From NCBI GenBank assembly GCA_030063045.1, contig JAQSEB010000002.1:1-64000 (forward strand): a DNA stretch of 64,000 bases, read 5' to 3'. Numbering within the stretch: the stretch's first letter is position 1; each line of letters starts with the position of its first letter. Below, piece after piece: positions 19,744 to 28,383 of the stretch. This stretch comes from Pratylenchus scribneri (Eukaryota > Nematoda > Chromadorea > Rhabditida > Pratylenchidae). The notes under the pieces were generated by a model, which worked only from the letters and a program-made list of their open reading frames with translations, was not told where the DNA came from and did not search any database. Made by a program: the position numbers and the translations under genes.

Positions 19744-19803
19744 CCGTGGCGGCGGCGGCGGTGGCGGCGGCAGTGGCGGCGGCGGCGGCAATGGCGGTGG
19801 AGG
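19744..19803 (+). repeat. GGC-type microsatellite
   Basis: Imperfect (ggcggt/ggc)n run just upstream of the 461-aa gene promoter. Strikingly GC-rich in an AT-rich element. Confidence 0.85.
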
Positions 19804-19903
19804 GGCAAGGGGTTATGAAACACCTGACTTCTTTTGATTATCGTTAAAATTATGAAATTTTTGGAATTTTTTAAAATTTCGTAACTGCTGTCTCCCTAAT
19901 GAC

Positions 19904-20403
19904 TGACGTCACTGATTACGTCATTTGTGATGTCATTAAAAATGACATCACTAATTACGTCATTAATGACGTCATCAAAAATGCGTACCAAATTACGTCA
20001 ATGATGACGTCATCAAAAATGCGTACCAAATTACGTCAATGATGACGTCATCAAAAAAATGACGTCAATAATTACGTTATAAATGACGTCATAAAAAATG
20101 CGTAAAAAATTACGGCAATGATGACGTCATCAAAAAAAATGACGTCAATAATTACGTTATAAATGACGTCATAAAAAATGCGTAACAAATTACGTCAATG
20201 ATGACGTCATCAAAAAAATGACGTCAATAATTACGTTATAAATGACGTCATAAAAAATGCGTAACAAATTACGTCAACGATGGCGTAATCAAAAATGACG
20301 TCAATAATTACGTTATAAATGACGTCATAAAAAATGCGTAACAAATTACGTCAACGATGGCGTAATCAAAAATGACGTCACTAATTATATCATTTATGAC
20401 GTA
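19904..20403. repeat. tandem array of TGACGTCA palindromes (CRE-like)
   Basis: About 78-bp units carry TGACGTCA, ATTACGTCA and AAATGCGTAAC blocks; I count about fifteen perfect TGACGTCA octamers. TGACGTCA is the classic CREB/ATF bZIP site, so an enhancer is possible; the dyad density would also suit an origin or packaging element. It lies between the 461-aa gene and the 164-aa gene. Confidence 0.85.
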
Positions 20404-20504
20404 ATAAAAATTTCTTAATTTTATGTACTCCTTTTTTTTTTAAATTATTAATTACGGATTAAATATTTATAATTATATTGAAAAGAAATTAACAAATATT
20501 AACT

Positions 20505-20999
20505 TCATTTGTATTTTGAATTAATCCATGTTGATCGATAATTTTTTGGCTGCTCGATTGAATGTAGTGTTTCTTCAAAAAATTTTTTCATATTTGGGTT
20601 CCTCTTCTTTTCCTTTCGAATTTTACAGGGCCATTTAACAATGATTTGATCGACAAAATTTTTAAGATACTCGGTACGCTGAGCATCTTTTTGTCGTTGT
20701 TGGCCGGCAGTTCTTTGAACTTTAGGAAGCCAATGGTCGTCATTTCTAAAGCATTTCACGCATCCGTGTATGTCACATCCGTTGATTTCTATTATAATTT
20801 TTTCCGTTCGCCCATCCTTGGTTGTTTGTTCATAATACCCGTCAACAGAAAATCGGCCAATTCTTTTTTCACCCTCTTTGGAATAAAATGCCTGGATTTC
20901 AGTTTTATTTAATTTCTCTAGCCATCTCAAATATTGGTAGGCAATTATTGACTGCTGCCCATTTATTCGAATCATGATTGAGGAATATTTCGGACACAA
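20505..20999 (-). CDS. stand-alone copy of the PolB insert domain, 164 aa
   Basis: Aligns by eye with residues about 778-905 of the PolB at 23878-28065: shared GEK+IG-x2-xVDG, then IIE(I/F)NGC-x2-HGC-x2-CF, TAG-x2-RQKD and +TEYL/RLEYF. This is the block between exonuclease and palm in PolB. Its D53 (SVDG) and E71 (IIIEINGC) resemble the acidic pair of PD-(D/E)XK nucleases, and PolB keeps the same residues (D818, E829); that nuclease reading is inference. The copy is diverged, not a recent duplication, has its own start and TATA-like motif, and is intact, so it looks selected. It may be a separate nuclease or a partner of PolB. Confidence 0.75.
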   Translation of the reverse strand: MCPKYSSIMIRINGQQSIIAYQYLRWLEKLNKTEIQAFYSKEGEKRIGRFSVDGYYEQTTKDGRTEKIIIEINGCDIHGCVKCFRNDDHWLPKVQRTAGQQRQKDAQRTEYLKNFVDQIIVKWPCKIRKEKKRNPNMKKFFEETLHSIEQPKNYRSTWINSKYK

Positions 21000-21037
21000 A
21001 AATTTTTAAAACTGAGCTCAAGAATGTCGGAAAGCTG

Positions 21038-21048
21038 ATTATATACTC
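21038..21048 (-). promoter_or_regulatory. TATA-box-like motif for the 164-aa gene
   Basis: - strand reading gagtatataat, about 40 bases ahead of the start at 20999. Confidence 0.45.
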
Positions 21049-21230
21049 TAAAAATGGGCGTGGTCCAATTCATACAACCAATTAACGACAAGCATTTAGA
21101 TACAGCTGTAATAACGAAAAATTTTATCAAATAAAAGGGTGAAAATTTCTAAAAATAGGAATAATTAATCATTCATAAAATATATAGGAATAAATGAATA
21201 TTTTTTTATCATATTTTATCCATTTTTCAT

Positions 21231-21629
21231 CTATTCCTTTTCAAGCTTTTCCACAAACTTCTTTGGTGTAGCTGGTGCCATTAAATTGGTCATCCAGCAA
21301 TTTACACGAACACAACGAGGGCAAAGATGAATTTTTACATCCACACCATTGTTGTTTCGAACCCATTTTTCAGTAGAATGGAACAGTTTGTATTGACAAC
21401 TTCCACAAAGACGAAACATTAAGACCGTTTTACCTTTGAATAGTTTCCACATTTGTTTCTCCTCAGTTGGTTCCAATTTGCGTTGCAAATCTGTAATAGG
21501 TACTGCTTCAATGTGTTGGTTAATGGAAGCAGCTGGAATATTATTCGTTTGCTCCATAGCTTGAACTTCCTCAACTTCATTTTTTGCTTGCTCGGTTTTA
21601 GTGGGAATAGGAGAACTTGGAGAACTCAT
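21231..21629 (-). CDS. zinc-ribbon-like Polinton protein, 132 aa
   Basis: The first 55 residues are disordered and acidic. The C-terminal half has a CxxC pair (LCGSCQYK) and, about 25 residues on, a second (HLCPRCVRV), the spacing of a small zinc ribbon. KTVLMFRLCGSC resembles no family I can name. Zinc ribbons often bind nucleic acid or polymerase, so a transcription-factor role is possible, but this is inference. It has its own TATA-like motif about 60 bases upstream and is divergent from the innexin gene, with the 20-bp tandem array between them. Confidence 0.6.
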   Translation of the reverse strand: MSSPSSPIPTKTEQAKNEVEEVQAMEQTNNIPAASINQHIEAVPITDLQRKLEPTEEKQMWKLFKGKTVLMFRLCGSCQYKLFHSTEKWVRNNNGVDVKIHLCPRCVRVNCWMTNLMAPATPKKFVEKLEKE

Positions 21630-21685
21630 TTTATTAATTAAAAATTAAATTTTTGAAGAATGAAAATTTTTGAAAAATTTCACTC

Positions 21686-21696
21686 CTTTTATACTA
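21686..21696 (-). promoter_or_regulatory. TATA-box-like motif for the zinc-ribbon gene
   Basis: - strand reading tagtataaaag, about 60 bases ahead of the start at 21629. Confidence 0.45.
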
Positions 21697-21767
21697 GAGA
21701 AAACGTCAGCTGATGTCTATTTCGAAATTCCATTCATTCCATCAAAAATTCATCTCAGTTATTGTCT

Positions 21768-21978
21768 ATTACGAAATAATATTCTTAATTACGAAATAAT
21801 ATTCTTAATTACGAAATAATATTCTTAATTACGAAATAATATTCTTAATTACGAAATAATATTCATATTTAAGAAATAATATTCTTAATTACGAAATAAT
21901 ATTCTTAGTTACGAAATAATATTCTTAATTACGAAATAATATTCTTAATTACGAAATAATATTCTTAATTACGAAATT
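21768..21978. repeat. 20-bp tandem array attacgaaataatattctta
   Basis: About ten copies in strict register with few substitutions, between the divergently transcribed zinc-ribbon and innexin genes. Position suggests a bidirectional regulatory array. The TTACGAAAT core also occurs singly near 28220 by the PolB promoter. Confidence 0.85.
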
Positions 21979-22011
21979 CCATGATTAAAATCGCGTGAGC
22001 TTGTCATTTAA

Positions 22012-22020
22012 GAATATAAA
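22012..22020 (+). promoter_or_regulatory. TATA-box-like motif for the innexin gene
   Basis: gaatataaa followed by aagta, about 50 bases ahead of ATG 22069. Confidence 0.4.
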
Positions 22021-22068
22021 AAGTATTTAAATTCGTATTTTTTTTTCAAAAATTTCATTTTTTACAAA

Positions 22069-23077
22069 ATGTATTTTATCCCATTTATGAATAATGTGTT
22101 TAAAATTTTTAAAAATAAATATTCTAATCCTATTGAACGTCTTAATTATTATATTACGCCTACTATTTTATTAATTTTTGCTGTTTTCCTTTCTGCCAAA
22201 CAGTATTTTGGGAAACCAATTCAATGTTTAATACCAACCGAATTCAAAAATGGTTGGGATGATTATGTAGAAGATTATTGTTTTGTTCAAAATACATATA
22301 TAATTGCAAATAAGGAATTATTTAGTATTGACACCGCCCTCTTTGGAGATTTTTCAAATGAAAAGAAGGAAATAAATTATTATCAATGGGTTCCATTAAT
22401 GCTAATTCTACAAGCTTTAATGTTTTATGTGCCCAACATAATTTGGAAGATTTGTAAACACTTTTTTAATTTGGAATTTATTATCAAGGATGTATCCAAA
22501 ACTAATTTGATTCCTGAACGTTTACAGAAAATTTCAGCAAATCTTAAACAAAATTTTATTTACTCAAAATGTCTACCAATTGATTGTTCTATTACAATTG
22601 CATATGCATTTGTCAAATTGCTCTCTTTATTGAATTTATTATTAATTTGCCCTGCTTATGCTATTTATTGGACAGAACTATATCTTTTGGGGTTTGTCTG
22701 CAATAAAAATGATTTTGTTTGGAAATGGATGGGTCGATTCCCCAATGTTTCCTCGTGTTACGCTTTGTGATTTCAATGTTTATAGATTGGCTGCTGATCA
22801 TCACTATACAGTTCAATGTGTTTTAATGATTAATATGTTTAATGAGAAAATTTACTTATTTTTATGGTACTGGTTTTTCTTATTACTCACTGGATCTTTA
22901 ATTGATATCCTATTTTGCATTTATAATTCAATAATGGCACCACTTTTATGGAAAAAGAGACTACAAAAAATATATGGTGAATCATATTTAACACTGGATG
23001 GCTTATTCATCTTAAAAATGATTGAACAAGAGATGAATGGTGGTGAAAAAACCATTAAGTTAATTAGAGAAATATAA
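22069..23077 (+). CDS. viral innexin (gap-junction protein), one frame break
   Basis: Innexins form invertebrate gap junctions and hemichannels. The first frame (22069-22770) has the N-terminal helix, first membrane segment, KQYFGKPIQC and DYCFVQNTY (two extracellular cysteines), the innexin signature YYQWVPLMLILQALMFYVP in the second segment, and a third segment near residues 188-215. The second frame supplies FPRVTLCDF, YTVQCVL and NMFNEKIYLFLW (second cysteine pair, fourth segment) and the tail ending DGLFILKMI. The frame changes by one base at the C run 22740-22743. All four segments and both cysteine pairs are present across the two frames, so the break is either recent or a sequencing indel. 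Known viral innexins occur in polydnaviruses of wasps; one in a Polinton is unusual. Source is probably the nematode host. Confidence 0.92.
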
Positions 23078-23116
23078 AGATATAATAATTAATTTATTAA
23101 TTGTATGTCGTAAAAA

Positions 23117-23126
23117 AGTATAAATA
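23117..23126 (+). promoter_or_regulatory. TATA-box-like motif for the PAZ gene
   Basis: agtataaata, about 55 bases ahead of ATG 23178, and within 45 bases of the innexin stop, so the PAZ gene has its own promoter. Confidence 0.5.
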
Positions 23127-23177
23127 CTTGAAAAATTTTCATTTTAAATCATTCTGAATCATTTTTAAAAATTAAAA

Positions 23178-23699
23178 ATGGTTCTTCTAACAGATGAATG
23201 TTCCCGTCTTCTAAATTGTAATGTAAAATCAATACGTGATAAAATTAATCATCCTTCAAATCAAGCTATCTTACATCAAGCCCTAATTGGTCGGAAAGCT
23301 CAAACTACATATTCCGATCGTTATGGGATGAAGAAAACAATTATAATAGGAGGTATTACAACAAAAGGCGCTGATAATATTCCAGCATATGGTCGACTTT
23401 CAAGACCATTCAATATATGTGTTACTGCATATTTTTTTTGTCGGCATGGAATTAAACTTCACCATCCATTTCATCCCTGTTTGATTGAAATTTATCCAAG
23501 AGGAGAGAATCGATACTATCCGCTTGAATTGATGGAATTAATTGAAGAAAAACACGAGCTAAAAACCTTATTACCAAATTCTAATTATTCAAAAAAATAT
23601 CTCGGAAAAATGTTCACTACAATTGAGGATAAAGAAAGCGAAAACAATGATTCAGATGAAGAAAGCTGGAGAGCATGCTGTAGTCAAGATACATGGTAA
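23178..23699 (+). CDS. PAZ-domain-only protein, Argonaute-like, 173 aa
   Basis: Residues about 15-127 follow the PAZ pattern of nematode Argonautes: ALIGRKAQTTYSDRYGMKK (loop and strand before the 3'-end pocket), IGGITTKGAD, the VTAYFFCRHGIKLHHPFHPC helix-strand block, and RYYPLELMELI, matching the (Y/L)PxE(L/V) end of PAZ. PAZ binds the 3' end of small RNAs. There is no MID or PIWI domain, no PAZ-proximal Dicer domain, and only a short acidic tail (DSDEE) after it. A free PAZ could sequester small RNAs or their loading factors and so dampen host RNA interference; that is inference. ORF intact with its own TATA-like motif. Confidence 0.75.
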   Translation: MVLLTDECSRLLNCNVKSIRDKINHPSNQAILHQALIGRKAQTTYSDRYGMKKTIIIGGITTKGADNIPAYGRLSRPFNICVTAYFFCRHGIKLHHPFHPCLIEIYPRGENRYYPLELMELIEEKHELKTLLPNSNYSKKYLGKMFTTIEDKESENNDSDEESWRACCSQDTW

Positions 23700-23877
23700 C
23701 GATACACACATACCTCTTGTTCATATATGCATATTCCCTTTATTTTATTAAAATTTTTCAAATTATTTTACTAATATCTTTAAAAAATAAATAAATTTTT
23801 ATTAAAATTGTTAGTTTTCTTCCTTAAATTTTATAATTTATCATCTTATATTTTTCAAATAAAAACTTTATTTACAA
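23700..23877. other. convergent 3' ends of PAZ gene and PolB
   Basis: Short AT-rich spacer between the PAZ stop and the PolB stop, with AATAAA-type sequences on both strands suited to polyadenylation. Confidence 0.4.
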
Positions 23878-26800
23878 TTAATACGTATAGCCATAATCAA
23901 GAACAGTGAAATCAGAAGGTCTTACAATTCCTTTCGCAACGAAAGGCTTATAGATTTTAGTAAGAGGAATAGAATATACAATTCCTTTTTTAACATTAGG
24001 ACGTAAAAAATTGGGGTAAAGAATAGGTATTTCAGGGGGTATTCCAGTATTTGCGAACTGTAGAACACTTTTCTTGAATGTCTCAAAGCGAAGACCCTGC
24101 TCGCTTAATACATTTTGATTCAATGTCATTCCGCGAATTTTTAGTACATATTCGAATTCAGCGAACGGTTTATTTTTAGCTTGTAATTTTATTGCGTATT
24201 GTTTGGCACCTCCACTTACATATTCGAGAATATTATGGTTTGGATATTCGTCGGTCAATCCACCAAGGTGGGGCGAAGTTTTTAGTGGATTTTTATCTTC
24301 CGGATGGACATAAATGACCGAGTCTGTGTCGGTATAGAGAAGCCGACATCCAGAGGAACGGACAATTTTTTGCATTAATTTCAATAAATGTAAACGAGCG
24401 CAACTGGTTGTCCAAAGTGATATGACCACATTGGAAGATTCATGAGCTTCTGTCCATTCCTTTTTATCCAAATAAGTGATCATAATTACATCCTTTGACA
24501 ATTCATCTATATCTGTGACATCAATTTTCCGGTTATCTAGATGTTGCCGAAGAACATAGGGATCATCTGTGATAATAGTTTGAGCCAATCCATAATTTCT
24601 TAAGCCAAATCGACCCCAAAGAGCATTTAGAAGCATTTTATCTGTCTCTCGAAGCCCTTTATTTGGGATCATCTTTTTGCGATCTAGTTCAATACCAAAC
24701 TTTTCTTTAGTCTCTCTAATGAATTGATCTTCGGCCATTGTATTCCCTTTAATGTTTGAATCAAAACCGGATGCATGAAATTTACCTGCCAAATAAATAC
24801 GCATGTATTCTCGAAATAATTCCTTGTCCTCTTTTTCATATATAATTGCCCGATAGAATTTGCTCACTACATAACCATTCTTTAGTGCCTCATTCAATTC
24901 CACAGAAGTACACGTGCTAACCCATCCGCGTTGCCTATCTGTATGTTTGCATTCATAATCTTCTTTAACACCTCCATGAGGGTATTCTTTGGCGCATTTT
25001 GAACACAAAGGAAATAATAGACGGGCATCATCTTTTTTATCCAATTTCATTGGTAAAATTGGAACATCAATTTTACGAGGAGGAGTAATAAAAACTTTGA
25101 GAATGGCCAACGGATACGGATTATGTTCTGGCTTGTTCCACCTTACATCCTTTGGGCCATTTGGTGGAATAAACACTTTGGGAATGCCAACTGGATATCC
25201 ACGAAGACACATTTCTTCATGCATAAAATTAGTATATGGATAGAGACTTGTGACATCATAATAGCTGATTTTCTCTCCTAATTTTGGTTTATAATATAAT
25301 GATACAGGTCCAGTCCTTCCTCCAAAAAAGCAACTCCTTATGTCAATTGGTCCTTCATCTAAATATTCATCAAATTTCTTTTTCATTTCATTGTCCCTTT
25401 CTAACATTTGATCAACTTGGCATCCCCAGTAAACTTCGACTTGATATCCCTGCTTTCTAAAATATTCTAATCTTGTATTATCTTTCTGACGATGCCATCC
25501 AGCTGTTTTTCCGGTGATCATTTTCTCCTGTTCATCGGGAAAGCAATGGGGACACCCATGGTATTGGCATCCATTAAATTCAATAATTTTATTTTCGCTA
25601 TCAATAAACCCATCAACTTGATATGTGCCAATTTTCTTCTCCCCTCCCCTTGAATGTGCATGTTGGATTTCTACATTGTGAAATTCGCCATACCACTTTA
25701 AAAATTTCATTCCAATTGTGCTCTGTTTTTCGGCCTTATCATATCCTCTATCAGTCACCATTGCCAAATGATTCTCTTTTAAATGGTTCATTCTAAATAA
25801 TTTCATGCATGCCGAAGCAATGGTCATTGATTGTCGTAGAGGATCAATACCAGCATGTGGTTCGGAATATATCTTTTTGAATCCAAATCGTTTCTTTACT
25901 CTTTTGCTTCTAGACATAAAACTTTCACGAAATGCCACCAATGCTGCCATAAGTATATCAACATCGTTCAAACAATAACTGGCCAACGCTTCATCCAAGA
26001 AAAATCCATCGTTATAATGCTCATCATACCGTTTGTCAAATGCCTTTCTTTTAGCTGGCATAAAACCTTTGTAAAGATAATCCTCTTTAGGTGGGAGTGT
26101 TTTCATTTTCCTTCCATAGTTGTCTGTTCGATTGGCAAGGTATGGAAAATAAGGTTTGTCTTGTACATCTAAATCAAACATTGGAACAAGCGTAGCAAGT
26201 GGTCTGCTAAGCAGATTGAAGCTGTCCCAAAATTTAAGTTCTGAGTATTCTCCCTCTTTTGCTTCAATTAATAATTCATAAAGTTTATTTCCTCTTTTTG
26301 TCATTCGTGGATTAATTCTTCTCTTGTAAAGTTCCCGACAAATAAACATAAAATCAAATCGGCCACCATTATGCGCAAAAGCATGTGTTTTATATTTTTC
26401 CGGTAAATCATTCAAAAGCCAATTTACAAATGATTCTATTGGATCAATAGTTTCAAAATGATAATCAACACTTGTCTCTTTAAATGGCCGATGGCCGAAT
26501 GTTACAGTTCTATTTTTGCCACATATTTCACAGTCATAACTGCCTTGCATATCCCTTTTCCATTCTTCATTTCTTATGCATTTTGGACATGAAACTTTTG
26601 CTGCAATGAAATTAACTTTATGTTGTCGTCGATTATCATTAGGAGTTTTAATGTCCATTGGGTGATTTTGAGTTGTTTCAAAATCAAATGCGACAATTCG
26701 ATATGCTTTTTGTTTCCAAGGTTCTAGAGGAGTGATGAAACATCCATCTTCTTTATTATGCCAGATTCTACATTTATTGCACCAAGTTTCATCACATTCA

Positions 26801-28065
26801 TGTCCTTCTTTCCCATTCTCTAAATATACTTTTTTATTCCATATAACTCCACATTTTTCGCATTTCTTTGATACATCACAAAATACAGTATCTTTATGAT
26901 GTTGAAAGCATAATCGATTCTTGAAGATTTTATTGCATTCTGTACATTTTTGATGGAAGCCATCTAGTTTTAAACATGGTAGAGAATGGTCCATTTTTGA
27001 ACATAGCTGGCAACGCGAACGACAATACATTGAATGATTGCTTGGGGAATTATAGGTAGATTCACATGATAAGCAATATGATTGATGAAATAATCCATAT
27101 GGTTTTTTAACAGCATCAAAATGTTTCTGTTCACTATTATGGTAAAGAATAATTGGTATCGTATAATTTTCTGGACCATATTTGAATTTTGGTTGATAAT
27201 GTCCGAGATGTCCAAATATAAATAATTTAAAGCGATATTGACCAGCGAATTCCCTGTTAAAATGATCTATTATAATTGGACCATAGATACAAGCATCGTA
27301 TTCTCTCAATGATGGATCAATGTTAAGTTTATGCATTAAATCCCAAGTATCTGCTTTCCATTTTCCACTTCTTTTTACATAATCTGATTTTTGCCATTTA
27401 CTATATCCACGTGTATTTCTTGCCACAATCGCTTGTATTGCATAGAATAAGCAATAAGCATCTTTGTTTTCTACTTTTATTAAGGCTTTTTCCCTGATCA
27501 TATGATGAACTTGTTTTAATTTTCGTTTGCCGCCACCAATTATTTGTTGGGTGGTTGGTAATCTACTACGATCAACATTGTAAATTTTGATACTGAATGG
27601 CTCACCCCATAGTGTTAAACCTTGTTGTTTTTTTGATTGCGCAACTTTTAGAAATTCATTGAGTACAACATCAATTGTATTTTCTGTATATGGTCGGTAA
27701 GGAAGATAAATATGTGGATCAAGTAGAGTACTGCGTATAGTAATTGCCATCAAATCCGGCTCAATTCCATTTTTTTGTGCTTCTTTTCTCGATTCATTTA
27801 AGCAATAGTCAAATATTCCACCCAATAAAGTTTCTGGGTCATTGGGGATATCAACAATTTGGAAATGGGAATCGTATTGAGATAAAGAAAATTTTTGGTT
27901 AAATGTTGATACTCCATCTAACTTTTGAATATATTGCTCCAAAGCATGCGTTTTTTTATGGTGAATAACTTCATTGTATACAAATGAAGGCGGGGGAGTC
28001 AATGCTCTATGAAGACGAATTCGCTTAATTGGGGGAGAATTTGAACGCGTATGTAAACGCTTCAT
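23878..28065 (-). CDS. protein-primed family B DNA polymerase
   Basis: 1395 aa, one uninterrupted ORF. Replicates the element with a terminal protein as primer. Exonuclease: ExoI DFETT (D461, E463), ExoII HNGGRFD (N566, D571), ExoIII YCLND (Y697, D701). Polymerase: motif A DVTSLYP (D937), motif B LLNALWGRFG (about N1147), motif C YTDTDS (D1245, D1247). A block at about 780-905, with VDG and IIEFNGCQYHGC, sits between exonuclease and palm and has a stand-alone paralogue at 20505-20999. The N-terminal 450 residues hold several CxxC clusters and, at about 195-330, KDAYCLFYAI followed by KHFDAV, which resembles the Cys and His of the OTU-like protease domain reported in Polinton polymerases; this part is less certain. 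Main - strand gene of the right half. Confidence 0.96.
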   Translation of the reverse strand: MKRLHTRSNSPPIKRIRLHRALTPPPSFVYNEVIHHKKTHALEQYIQKLDGVSTFNQKFSLSQYDSHFQIVDIPNDPETLLGGIFDYCLNESRKEAQKNGIEPDLMAITIRSTLLDPHIYLPYRPYTENTIDVVLNEFLKVAQSKKQQGLTLWGEPFSIKIYNVDRSRLPTTQQIIGGGKRKLKQVHHMIREKALIKVENKDAYCLFYAIQAIVARNTRGYSKWQKSDYVKRSGKWKADTWDLMHKLNIDPSLREYDACIYGPIIIDHFNREFAGQYRFKLFIFGHLGHYQPKFKYGPENYTIPIILYHNSEQKHFDAVKKPYGLFHQSYCLSCESTYNSPSNHSMYCRSRCQLCSKMDHSLPCLKLDGFHQKCTECNKIFKNRLCFQHHKDTVFCDVSKKCEKCGVIWNKKVYLENGKEGHECDETWCNKCRIWHNKEDGCFITPLEPWKQKAYRIVAFDFETTQNHPMDIKTPNDNRRQHKVNFIAAKVSCPKCIRNEEWKRDMQGSYDCEICGKNRTVTFGHRPFKETSVDYHFETIDPIESFVNWLLNDLPEKYKTHAFAHNGGRFDFMFICRELYKRRINPRMTKRGNKLYELLIEAKEGEYSELKFWDSFNLLSRPLATLVPMFDLDVQDKPYFPYLANRTDNYGRKMKTLPPKEDYLYKGFMPAKRKAFDKRYDEHYNDGFFLDEALASYCLNDVDILMAALVAFRESFMSRSKRVKKRFGFKKIYSEPHAGIDPLRQSMTIASACMKLFRMNHLKENHLAMVTDRGYDKAEKQSTIGMKFLKWYGEFHNVEIQHAHSRGGEKKIGTYQVDGFIDSENKIIEFNGCQYHGCPHCFPDEQEKMITGKTAGWHRQKDNTRLEYFRKQGYQVEVYWGCQVDQMLERDNEMKKKFDEYLDEGPIDIRSCFFGGRTGPVSLYYKPKLGEKISYYDVTSLYPYTNFMHEEMCLRGYPVGIPKVFIPPNGPKDVRWNKPEHNPYPLAILKVFITPPRKIDVPILPMKLDKKDDARLLFPLCSKCAKEYPHGGVKEDYECKHTDRQRGWVSTCTSVELNEALKNGYVVSKFYRAIIYEKEDKELFREYMRIYLAGKFHASGFDSNIKGNTMAEDQFIRETKEKFGIELDRKKMIPNKGLRETDKMLLNALWGRFGLRNYGLAQTIITDDPYVLRQHLDNRKIDVTDIDELSKDVIMITYLDKKEWTEAHESSNVVISLWTTSCARLHLLKLMQKIVRSSGCRLLYTDTDSVIYVHPEDKNPLKTSPHLGGLTDEYPNHNILEYVSGGAKQYAIKLQAKNKPFAEFEYVLKIRGMTLNQNVLSEQGLRFETFKKSVLQFANTGIPPEIPILYPNFLRPNVKKGIVYSIPLTKIYKPFVAKGIVRPSDFTVLDYGYTY

Positions 28066-28135
28066 TGTATTTTGAATTTAGTTGAAAATTGGAAAAATGA
28101 AAGGAGAAAAATTTTAAAAATGAAAAATCCATTTC

Positions 28136-28146
28136 TTTTATACTCA
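28136..28146 (-). promoter_or_regulatory. TATA-box-like motif for PolB
   Basis: - strand reading gagtataaaag, about 75 bases ahead of the PolB start. Confidence 0.5.
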
Positions 28147-28305
28147 TTTTAATAACTATCATGCGATAATTACTTAAAATTCGTGAGTTATTACATTTAA
28201 TATTATGAAATTTCATAAAATTACGAAATTTCATTAAAAATGTTAGTTGCTGTTTTTGATATTACAAATTCCATAGAGAGTCAGCTGTTTCGAAATAATT
28301 TCAAG

Positions 28306-28316
28306 CCTATATAAAT
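28306..28316 (+). promoter_or_regulatory. TATA-box-like motif for the 172-aa gene
   Basis: cctatataaat, about 70 bases ahead of ATG 28384; the PolB motif faces the other way 160 bases to the left, so the two genes share a divergent promoter region. Confidence 0.5.
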
Positions 28317-28383
28317 CGAAGAAAAAGTTAAATTTTTTCATTTATCTGATAAAATTTCAAATTTTCCTCTCATTATTTAAAAA

